Position numbers and translations under genes: made by a program. A stretch of DNA of 64,000 nt from Megamerina dolium (Eukaryota > Arthropoda > Insecta > Diptera > Megamerinidae). Positions 12,263 to 21,670 of the stretch are shown piece after piece. The stretch spans positions 34,951,335 through 35,015,334 of the forward strand of contig OY978528.1 in the NCBI GenBank assembly GCA_963854835.1, given 5' to 3'. The notes beneath the pieces are model-generated. The model had not been told where the DNA came from, ran no database searches, and saw nothing but the letters and a program-made list of their open reading frames with translations. How positions within the stretch are numbered: the first letter of the stretch is position 1; each line of letters starts with the position of its first letter.

Positions 12263-13740
12263 CAGTTTACCAGACACCCAGATGACAAGAGGCAATTAAA
12301 TGTAGCGACCAAACAACTCAAAGAAATGTTAAAAGAAGATAGCAATAACGTATTATAGGCATACTTGAAAGGGTTAACTGCCACGGAAGCATCCGACTAC
12401 TCGCTTTGGAAAGCTACAAAAAAGATAAACCAGCCTATTATCAGGATTAGGACGGCTAATGGAGATTGGTCCACAACAGACAAAGACAAGGCAGCAAATT
12501 TCGAAAATCGCCTCTCAAACGTACTCCAACCATTTCCGCAGAATGCTTCAAATATGGATGAAAACGTGATTAAATCTTTCCTCGAACTGGTCAAATGGAT
12601 CTTCCGATCCCAACCATAACAAAAGCTGTGGTAAAGAAAGCATGTTTAGCACTGAAACAGAAAAAGGCACCTGGCTTCGATCTAATTATTGCAAAAATAC
12701 TTCAAGTACTAACGGAAATAGGTTAATTTAGTGCAATTGTTAGACTTGGCTATTTCCCAATACAATGGAAAGTATCGCAAATAATTATTATTGCTAACCA
12801 GGGAAACCTCTTGAACTTGTCACCTCATACAAACCGATAAGCCTTTTACCCATTGTCTGCAAAGTTGTTGAAAAAATATTATTACGCACGTTAAAACCAA
12901 TAATGTTCGACAAACAATTAATACCTGATCACCAGTTTGGGTTCAGGCAGGATCACGCAACGGTACAGCAAGTACATAGAGTTTACAGAGTGTTTAATAC
13001 TGCTATCGATAATAAGCAATACTGCACAGCTGCATTCTTAGATATAACGCAAGCCTTTGATAAAGTTTGGCACCATGGCTTGCTGTACAAACTGAAAAAA
13101 ACTCTTCCAAACCCTTATTATGAAATTCTTAAATCATATTTGACGCGAAGGAATTTTATGGTCAAATTTAACGAAGAACATACACCAATATTCAAAATAA
13201 ACTCCAGTGTACCGCAGGGTAGCGTACTAGGCCCGGTTCTCTACACTCTATTCACTGCTGACTTGCCAACAACAGAGAATACCACTATTGCAACGTTCGC
13301 TGATGATACTGTTAAGTGACAAGCCATGCTAATCCAAACACTGCCTCAATGTATCTCCAAATTGGCTTAAATAATATAATATACAAATATGGTTGAATAA
13401 ATGGAAGTTGAAGGTGAACATTTCCAAATCCGTTCAGGTGACACATACAACACGCAGAGAAAATTGTCCACCCGTGACACTTAACAGTGAATACTTACCT
13501 CAAGAAGATATCGCCAAATATCTTGGGCACCATCTGGACAGAAGGCTCACATGGCCGAAACATATTTATACAAAAAAAAAAAAAAAAAAAAACTGCTAGG
13601 TATAAAGTTAACAAAATTGCAGTGATTATTCGGTCACAACTCACAAAACTACTTATTTATAGATCACTTGCTACGTCACATGGTACGTCACAAACGATAG
13701 GATACATCGTGATCTAAATAAGGATAAGATAGGAAAATAT
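11765..13740 (+). mobile_element. Decayed jockey-clade-like non-LTR retrotransposon
   Basis: A 5'-truncated, frame-broken LINE. It opens in the endonuclease domain, continues into the linker and RT, and jumps by internal deletion to the extreme C-terminus (the HRDLN-type motif near 13710-13725). Reading frames change several times between 12260 and 12900. No flanking target duplication was found. It lies about 100 bp downstream of SINE copy 2. Confidence 0.85.
12365..13319 (+). pseudogene. LINE reverse transcriptase remnant (jockey-like)
   Basis: Pieces in at least two frames cover the RT fingers and palm: a first segment at 12365-12619, a frame-shifted stretch to about 12900, then 12903-13319 with the FGFRQDHATVQQVHR block, AAFLDITQAFDKVWH (motif A), SVPQGSVLGPVLYTLF (motif B) and TFADDTVK (motif C, FADD). 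The frame closes immediately after the catalytic aspartates. A further piece at 13393-13599 carries the thumb-like EYLPQEDIAKYLGHHLDRRL segment. Clearly a dead RT. Confidence 0.85.
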
Positions 13741-14216
13741 TTTTGTATTAGAAATTTTTTTAAAATATTAATTTAGAAAGAGGTACAGCAATGGTTGTTT
13801 CCTCTACAAATTGAATTGTAATAATTATTAAATATTGCTAATTATCGAATGGGTAGGTGCAAAATAAATGGAGAAAAAAAAATAATTTAACTCAATTAAT
13901 ATTCTAACACTCAAATTAACTTTTACTTCTTTGTGTCAATAAAAAAAAAAATACTAGAGTAGTTACACAAAAATTTTAAATTTGAGGATATGGATAAAAT
14001 TAACCAACCAACTGCAAAAGCTCAACTTCAAAAGACAACACAATGAGAAGAAATATAATGTATTTTATGCTAATTTATTTCTATATATTGTAGTTGCACA
14101 TACATATGTACCTAAAAAAATACATAGGTAGCCACATACATATGTACCAACTTCTAACATAAAAAACATCCACAACATTCCTTAATCATCTAGAGAATAT
14201 TTAGCTAAATTTAGTT
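13741..14216. other. AT-rich non-coding DNA
   Basis: May include the decayed 3' untranslated region of the jockey-like element; nothing else recognised. Confidence 0.4.
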
Positions 14217-14677
14217 AATGTTCTTAAATTTACTTAATACATGAGTTAATTCTCACCCTCCCGTCATTGTTGAGTTATCATTTTCGTTTTTCAACAGTTC
14301 GTGGCCTATTTAAGTAACCGCGATTTCGTGCTAAATATTCCGCTATTTTTTAGGTGACGAACTACCTTAATGTGAAAATAGAAAAATGTAAATAACGGGA
14401 GGGGGAGGCATTTTATACCAAGAAAGTATGTTTCGAGTTTGAAAAGAATCGGTCGAGTAAATTTTGCAGGATCGTGTTCACGGACTTCGAAAAATTGGTT
14501 TTCATAAAAACACGTTTGAAGTTTTTTTTCTCAAAAAGTGAAAAAAAAAATTTTTGTAACTTACACTGAATCATCGATCCCAGGTCCATAAAGTACGTTC
14601 CCGGCAGCAATCTCGTTGTCTTGGAAAATGAAAAAGAAAAAGAAAAAAATCGATTTTCCGGATCTGCTTATCCCTTA
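14217..14677 (-). repeat. Dispersed 460 bp repeat, copy 1
   Basis: This segment matches the reverse complement of 45560-45995 along its length, for example TCACCCTCCCGTCATT, TATACCAAGAAAGTATGTTT and CGGATCTGCTTATCCCTTA. It is non-coding. TTAA occurs near one end in both copies, but I could not find matching terminal inverted repeats. Probably a MITE-class element; strand is set relative to the 45 kb copy. Confidence 0.7.
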
Positions 14678-15248
<571 letters not shown>

Positions 15249-15290
15249 CTTACTTACTTACTTATGTGGCCATAACAACCGAATATCGAT

Positions 15291-17275
15291 TTAGGCCGAA
15301 AATAACATGCTTCGCCAGCCATCTCTGTTCTTCGCTAGCTGGCGCCAGTTAGAAATTCCAAGCGCCGTCAGGTTCTCCAGTACTTGGTCTTTCCACCGGA
15401 GGTTTGGTCTTCCTCTTCTGCGTCGTCCTCCAGCGGGTTCCGAATATAACACCTTCTTAGCCGGAGCGTGTTCTTCCATTCGCTCGACATGACCTAGCCA
15501 GCGCAGCCGCTGGATTTTGATGCGCTTTACTATGTCAATATCGGCATACAGCTCGTACAGCTCATGGTTGTACCTTATTCGGTACTCGCCACCAACGCAA
15601 ATAGGTCCAAAGATCTTGCGTAGGACTTTTCTCTCGAAAACTCCAAGCATTCGCTCATCCGAGGTGGAAATTGTCCAGGATTCAGCGCCATATGTTAGGA
15701 CAGGCATGATTAGAGACTTGTAAAGTGTAGTTTTCGTTCTTCGAGAGAGGGCTCGACTTCTCAATTGCTTACTCAGCCCAAAGTAACACCTGTTAGCAAG
15801 AGTTATCCTACGCATGATCTCCAAGCTGACGTCATTACTGCTGTTAATGCTGGTTCCAAGATAGACAAAGTCCCTTACTACTTCAAAAGCGTAGTTGTCA
15901 ACAGTGACGTGCTGTCCAAGACGCCGGGACTCTTTGTTTGTTGACACTAGATACTTCGTCTTGCCCTCGTTCACCGTGAGACCCATCCGACGCGACTCTC
16001 TTTCCAACTCTGAGAATGCTGCACTGACTGCTCGCGTGTTCATGCCGATTATGTCAATATCGTCGGCATACGCTAACAGCATGACACTTTTGTTGAAGAT
16101 AGTGCCATTATGTCGTAGATCAGCAGCTCGTATTATTTTCTCCATAATAAGATTGAAGAAGTCGCACGATAACGAATCACCTTGTCTGAAACCCCGATCG
16201 GTATTAAACGGTGCGGAGAGGTCCTTCCCAATTTTCACTGCACAACGGGAGTTATGCAGTGTCATTCTACAAAGTCGAATGAGCTTTGCAGGAATACCGA
16301 ACTCAGACATTGTTGCGTAGAGGTAATCCCTTACCGGACTGTCGAAAGCGGCTTTATAATCAACAAATAGGTGGTGTGTGTCGATCTGTTTTTCTTGGGT
16401 CTTCTCCAGGATTTGGCGCAGTGTGAAAATCTGGTCGATGGTGGATTTACCAGGTCTGAAGCCACACTGATAAGGTCCAATCAGGTTGCTGAGCATAGGC
16501 TTCAACCTTTCACACAGTACGCTCGATAGAACCTTGTATGCGATGCTCAGGAGACTTATTCCACGGTAGTTGGCGCAAATTGTGGGGTCTCCTTTTTTAT
16601 GTACAGGACAGAGAACACTGAGCCTCCAATCATCAGGCATGCTTTCATCCGACCATATTCTGCTTATGAGCTGGTGCATGCGGGTGAGCAGCTCATCGCC
16701 TCCGGTCTTAAACAACTCGGCAGGCAGGCCATCTGCATCTGCAGCTTTGTTGTTCTTCAGCCTTAAAATGGCCGTTTCAACCTCGTCATAGTCGGGTGGT
16801 GGAATATCAACACCATCATCTGTAATTGGGGTTATCGGGCACACACCTCCACTGGCGGAATTGTTAGTACCATCGCCATTCAGTAACGTGGAGAAGTGTT
16901 CCCTCCATAGGCTCAGTACACTCTGGACATCCGTAACCAGATTCCCATTTCCATCACGACAAGAAGAGGCTCCGGGATTTAAACCTCCACTCAGGCGCTT
17001 GATCTTTTCAAAGAATTTTCGAGTCTCATTCTTGTCGGTACACATCTCTATCTCCTCACACTCGCGTCTTTCCAACTCCCTCTTCTTGCGCCTGAAAAGA
17101 CGTCTCTCTGCACTCCTTTTCTCTCTATACCGCTCCTTAACAGCTCGCGTTACGCCTGCACGCAGGGTTTTTCTGTAGGCGGAGTCTTTCTCTGCGGTAG
17201 CGTCGCGACACTCCTGATCATACCACTCATTCCTCAGAGGCCGGTAGTAACCGATTACCTCCTCGGCAGCAGTAG
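15291..17275 (-). pseudogene. RTE reverse transcriptase region, copy A
   Basis: An open frame with the full RTE RT: ADGLPAELFKTGGD, VHKKGDPTICANYRGISLL, HHLFVDYKAAFDS (motif A), FRQGDSLSCDFFNLIMEK (motif B), MLLAYADDIDIIG (motif C) and the C-terminal GHVERMEEHAPAKKV and RGRPNLRWKD blocks typical of RTE. It is separated from the endonuclease frame by an 11-base deletion near 17295 relative to copy B. The open frame extends to 17495 only because the shifted frame is open by chance. This copy cannot make the fused EN-RT protein. Confidence 0.9.
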
Positions 17276-18256
17276 TCATGGAGTGGGATATATGCGCATG
17301 TATCATCAAGTGGGGGAGTGTTCTGCATAAGCAGATCCGATAGTCGAGTGGAAAATGCATATGCTGTCTCTGGTGATCGCAGCTTACTGACGTCGAGCTT
17401 TCTCTGTGTGGGACTTTTCTTGTTATTTGCGACACATAAGCGTGTGCGCAGCTTAGCTGCAACAAGGTAGTGATCCGAGTCGATGTTGGCACCACGGATC
17501 GATTTCACGTCCATCACACTGGAAGCATGCCTTCCGTCAATCACTACATGATCAATTTGGTTTCTTGTTCTTTGATCTGGAGACAGCCATGTCGCTCTGT
17601 GGATGTCGAGATGCTGGAATCTGGTACCACCAATTACCATGTTTCGTGCTGCGGCGAAGTCGATCAGCCTCATTCCGTTATCGGAGGTGTTCTGGTGGAG
17701 GCTGAATTTTCCGACAGTTGGACCAAAGGTACCTTCCTTGCCCACCCTGGCTTTAAAGTCGCCAAGCACGATTTTGATATCGTGGCGGGGGCAGCGGTCA
17801 TAAGCTTCTTCGAGGCGCTGAAAGAAGCTCTCCTTGGTCACATTGTCCTTCTCATCCGTCGGAGCGTGGGCACATATAAGGCTGATGTTGAAAAATTTTG
17901 CCTTGATGCGGATTGTGGCCAGCCGTTCGTTCACAGGCGTGAACTGTGAGACAAGATGTCGTAGTCTCTTGCTGACCAAAAATCCACATCCTAATTCGTG
18001 CCTTTCAGCATGGCAACTGTAGTAGATGTCACAGGACGCTCTTTTGGACGCTCTGTCCTGTCCATCGCATTTCCTGGAGAGCGGTGATGTCAGCTCTGTA
18101 TTTTTCGAGGACATCAACCAGCTGGATAAAGGCACCCTCACTATAAAGGGATCGGACATTCCAGGTGCATATCCGTAAATCGTGGTCCTTTTTTCGTTTG
18201 CGGGGGTCATCAACAAAAGCGGTAGTCCTTATCCGAGGCATATTTGTTTTTTTCAT
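17276..18256 (-). pseudogene. RTE endonuclease region, copy A
   Basis: APE-type endonuclease in two frames: 18029-18256 starts [17 protein letters not shown] and carries [11 protein letters not shown] and LQEMRWTGQ (catalytic Glu); the next frame carries ICAHAPTDEKD, IVLGDFKARVGKEG, SPDQRTRNQIDHVVIDG and IDSDHYLVAAKL. The frames are split by a 2-base difference from copy B near 18045-18055. In the catalytic GDFNA motif Asn is replaced by Lys (GDFKA), whereas copy B keeps Asn, so this copy is damaged in the active site as well. Confidence 0.88.
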
Positions 18257-18323
18257 TGGGGGGGTTTTTTATGTGGCGGGTCCCAAACCCAACGCACAAC
18301 CTCTAACCGAGGAGATTTTCGCC

Positions 18324-18598
<275 letters not shown>

Positions 18599-18600
<2 letters not shown>

Positions 18601-18901
18601 TTAACCTGCGCAAAATTATTTTTTCTTTATTTTTCTTTATTTTTACTAATAATGTAAAATTGCCAATTTGGCAAATAAATAAGTAGACAGTAGGTAAGCG
18701 ATTCTTAGTATAGTAATTCCCGTTAATCGCCAATTGGTGCAATCAATTAAGCAATGTGCCGGAAATGCAAGGCAAGCATTAATAGGTTTAGAGTTAATAA
18801 AATTGTTAATAATAAGTCAGTCTTAAGTTTGTAATTGAATAAAGAGGAGCTAAATGCTCCGAGTTTTTTAAAAACCAATTTAAATATTTAATTTAAAAAC
18901 T
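18599..18901 (+). repeat. Errantivirus 5' LTR
   Basis: About 303 bp, starting AGTTAACCTGCG and ending TTTAAAAACT, repeated at 25949-26251. It contains an inverted repeat TTGCCA-ATT-TGGCAA near 18659-18674. The final T overlaps the first base of the primer binding site. Confidence 0.96.
18838..18860 (+). promoter_or_regulatory. LTR polyadenylation signal and adjacent hairpin
   Basis: AATAAA at 18838-18843 is followed at once by a 5 bp perfect hairpin GGAGC-TAAAT-GCTCC (18846-18860). The arrangement resembles a retroviral R/U5 poly-A hairpin. The same sequence recurs in the 3' LTR, where it would act. Confidence 0.6.
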
Positions 18902-18918
18902 GGCGCCCGAGCAGGGAC
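18901..18918 (+). promoter_or_regulatory. Primer binding site, lysine-tRNA type
   Basis: TGGCGCCCGAGCAGGGAC directly follows the 5' LTR. It differs by one base from the classical retroviral primer site complementary to tRNA-Lys(UUU). The primer identity is inference from that match. Confidence 0.85.
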
Positions 18919-19817
18919 AGTCGTGTCGTTTGAACGTAAAATAAAAAGCCCTTAAAGGAGGCAACGCGCGAGTGTAAATTAAACGCTATCGTAGCCGCAC
19001 GCAAGTGACCAAGGACCGTTCAACCCAACCAGACTCCTGCAGACCGCAGTGGGAGACACGACTGGCAACAAAAATAAGACTCTGTAGTGCACGTCCGCAG
19101 AGCGACACGCATCTGGAGCTGCAGCAGGAACCGGAGTAAGCAGCCAGCTAAAAAGGACAAATTCCGTGCAGTCAGCGTGGGACGAGTTGCGCAATGCTAC
19201 TCATAGCTTTGTAAGTTATCATAAGATTCACTGAAAATTATTTGTGTGAAATATAAACCAAAAAATTAAAATAACTCACGGCTTGTACAGCCAATAACAA
19301 AAAGAAAAAACCCCTATAACATAACTCAACTCTGCGAATCCGACAGGACCCTCCAGAGTAGAAGAGTCTCCTTTCCTAGAAGGAATCGGAATCACGAATT
19401 AAAAAATAAAAATTGACAAAATTTAAGAAATTAAAAAAAAAAAAAAAAAAAAAAAAAGTGTAAAGTGCAAATATTTTAAAATTGAAAGCATACAATATAA
19501 AATTTTGTGAACCGTAGATTTGAAACGTTATTAACTAAGCACGGTAATTCGCATGTGTACGAAAAACGTGTAAATTAAATTTAGGGAAATTTTAAGAAAT
19601 TTGTGAATTAGGAAAATCCTTTTTAAGCGAATTTTTAATAAATAACTTAAAATTTAAAGTGAATTAGCATTAATTTTTTTTTTTTTTTTTTTTGTAAATT
19701 TTGCGAATAAATATTAAATTAGGAAATTTTAATTAAAATTAGTAGCATTTCCGAGATTATAAAAAATAAATTTATAATAATTTTGATAATTTTGAAAAAT
19801 ATTTTGACGTCCAAAAA
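18919..19817 (+). other. Errantivirus 5' untranslated leader
   Basis: About 900 bases without a long ORF between the primer site and gag. It includes an A-run near 19432-19457 and a T-run near 19677-19693. It is expected to hold the packaging signal and the splice donor for env mRNA; neither can be pinned from sequence alone. Confidence 0.7.
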
Positions 19818-21245
19818 ATGAGTAATCCTAATAATTTAATAAGACCGGCAGTCTTGAATTCAAATCCAAATCCACCTCCTAACCCCCAACCAAATGAGGA
19901 AAATAGGGACATAAATAGACAAGTTGCAGATATAGTAAATAGAATTTTAAACGAACGTTTTGCTGCAAGAAACGTTGTCGAAGTAGATGAACAGATAAAC
20001 GCAGGAGCAGGTAATGGAATAGGAGAGTTAGATAAAATACCTGATGTCGTCCGTTGTTTGCGCGAGTTTTCTGGAGACCCAGGAGAATTTGGATCCTGGA
20101 AAAAAAGCGTGGAAAGGATACTGCTAATGTATGAAACTATACGCGGTTCTCATAAATACTTCGGAATATTGAGTGTAATTAGAAACAAAATTATAGGGCA
20201 CGCGGACATTGTATTGGAATCTTACAATACACCATTAAACTGGGCCGCAATTTCTCGCTGCCTTACCACCCATTACGGTGACAAGCGCGATTTAGGTACT
20301 CTCGAGTACCAAATGTCTTCCTTAATTCAAGGAAACATGTCAATCCAAGAATTTTACCAAAAGGTTTATACCAACCTGTCATTGATATTAAACAAAATCT
20401 CTTGCATGGATGCAGGAATGGAGTCGCGTAGTTTGCTGATTACGACCTATAGAAATAAAGCCCTTGACACCTTTGTAAGAGGTCTAAATGGAGACTTACC
20501 TAGACTATTAGGAATGAGAGAACCCTCCGACCTCCCTGAAGCACTTCAATTGTGTCTAAAATTGGAAAATCAAACTTTTAGAGCAAATGTCGCTCAATAT
20601 AATTCTCGCAAGGCTCATCATGCACCACCTCCACTTCCACGTAGGAACGCTCAGCAACAAGCATTCTACCCACATTTAATTCATTGGAATCAACCAATGC
20701 AAGGACATAGGCTTCAGCCCACCCATTACCCACCCTCATCTCCGCGGCAATGGCCACGACAACAAAATTTCTATCCCCAATTTCCCAATCAACAACGACA
20801 ACAGAATTTCTACCCCCAATTTCCCAATCAACAGCGACAGCAGAATTTCTACCCACAGCCACAAGCTTTCAATCAACAGATACAACAAGCTCCACCTCGA
20901 CCTTTTGCTCCAAAACCCTTGCCAAAGCCTCAACCAATGGATGTCGATCAAAGCATCCAAACACAAAGAGTAAATTACATGAACCGACCAGCACCAAATC
21001 AATTTCAAGGAAAACGCCCACCAAATCCCTCTCAGCAATTTTCAAAACCCAATAAATTTCAAAGGAACTTCCACATTGACTCTTCAGCATACCCCGAAGC
21101 AACATATGAACAGGCTATAGAAGTAGAGGATAATAATTATGACCAAACCCTTCAGGAATACGCAGCAATACAGGAAGAATTCGATCAACAGCAACCAGAA
21201 GATAACCCCATTGATGACCTTTCAGATATACATTTTTTAGAATAA
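19818..21245 (+). CDS. gag: Errantivirus Gag polyprotein
   Basis: A 475-residue structural polyprotein. Residues 1-80 are Asn/Pro-rich. Residues 75-260 hold a gypsy-type capsid-like region (LREFSGDPGEFGSWKKSVER, later FVRGLNGDLPRLLGMREPSDLPEAL in two adjacent blocks). From about 270 on it is Gln/Pro-rich with a three-fold repeat of QQNFYPQ/FPNQQR near residues 314-343. There is no CCHC zinc knuckle; nucleic-acid binding probably relies on the basic Gln/Asn-rich tail. The ATG context AAAAATGAG fits a fly start. The frame is intact. It ends at a -1 frameshift signal, so most ribosomes should stop here. Confidence 0.93.
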   Translation: MSNPNNLIRPAVLNSNPNPPPNPQPNEENRDINRQVADIVNRILNERFAARNVVEVDEQINAGAGNGIGELDKIPDVVRCLREFSGDPGEFGSWKKSVERILLMYETIRGSHKYFGILSVIRNKIIGHADIVLESYNTPLNWAAISRCLTTHYGDKRDLGTLEYQMSSLIQGNMSIQEFYQKVYTNLSLILNKISCMDAGMESRSLLITTYRNKALDTFVRGLNGDLPRLLGMREPSDLPEALQLCLKLENQTFRANVAQYNSRKAHHAPPPLPRRNAQQQAFYPHLIHWNQPMQGHRLQPTHYPPSSPRQWPRQQNFYPQFPNQQRQQNFYPQFPNQQRQQNFYPQPQAFNQQIQQAPPRPFAPKPLPKPQPMDVDQSIQTQRVNYMNRPAPNQFQGKRPPNPSQQFSKPNKFQRNFHIDSSAYPEATYEQAIEVEDNNYDQTLQEYAAIQEEFDQQQPEDNPIDDLSDIHFLE

Positions 21246-21296
21246 CGAATTCCTTTCTGCCTTATTTCGAGTGTAGAACGAGGAATAATGAAATTC
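21233..21296 (+). promoter_or_regulatory. Probable -1 ribosomal frameshift signal, gag to pro
   Basis: The heptamer T TTT TTA at 21233-21239 is in the correct gag phase and lies one codon before the gag stop. The protease frame is -1 relative to gag and open across the site. A possible stem-loop starts 7 bases downstream: GAATT (21247-21251) with AATTC (21292-21296), plus inner pairs TTATT/AATAA and TCG/CGA. The same heptamer is used by well-known retroviruses. Function here is inferred. Confidence 0.72.
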
Positions 21297-21670
21297 TAAA
21301 AATTCTTATTGATACAGGCTCTAATAAAAACTATATTCAGCCTTCCGTAGTACCAAAGCCCATCATGAATGACCAAATTTTTTTCGCTAATTCCATAGGC
21401 GGCAATGTGGAAATTACCCATCACACTAAAGTAAATCTATTTGGAATACCAGACTTAGAAATAAAATTTTTTCTTCTTCCTACCTTGAAATCCTTTCATG
21501 GAATTTTAGGAAATGACAGTTTAAAGGACCTCTCTGCTATTATCCACACAAAATATGATTATATGACAATTCAAAATACAGTTAGAATTCCTATCAAACA
21601 GTATACTACACAGGCAATTAACAAGATTGACATACGCACTGACCACATGACGCACAGATGGACAGAATGA
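21245..21670 (+). CDS. Errantivirus protease region
   Basis: Open in the -1 frame from the gag end; the ORF with its own ATG begins only at 21365, but the catalytic motif lies upstream, so expression is by frameshift. KILIDTGSNKNYIQ contains the aspartic-protease DTG triad, and FHGILGNDSLKDL is the second conserved block (ILG-type). The frame ends in TGA at 21668-21670. The RT frame is another -1 step and overlaps by 13 bases. In relatives protease and RT are in one frame, so either this copy carries an indel near 21643-21668 or there is a second recoding event. Confidence 0.85.
   Translation, partial: TNSFLPYFECRTRNNEILKILIDTGSNKNYIQPSVVPKPIMNDQIFFANSIGGNVEITHHTKVNLFGIPDLEIKFFLLPTLKSFHGILGNDSLKDLSAIIHTKYDYMTIQNTVRIPIKQYTTQAINKIDIRTDHMTHRWTE

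Larger units (their letters stand above)
15249..18323 (-). mobile_element. RTE-clade non-LTR retrotransposon, copy A, nearly full length
   Basis: Nearly identical to copy B (38066-41235). The 3' end on the minus strand is a short tandem tail, (AAGT)n, seen as ACTTACTTACTT on the plus strand. The 5' end stops at CTCTAACCGAGGAGATTTTCGCCA, about 80-90 bases short of copy B, directly against the (TA)n array. Two frame-breaking indels separate the endonuclease and RT reading frames. It sits inside TA-repeat DNA. Confidence 0.93.

Noticed and set aside
15307..17178. Plus-strand ORFs across RTE copies (also 38128-41315 and 51904-52320)
   Set aside because: Antisense shadows of the minus-strand RTE protein; they recur only because the copies do.
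20578..21105. Minus-strand and alternate-frame ORFs over the gag C-terminus
   Set aside because: Shadows of the Gln/Pro-rich repeat region of gag.
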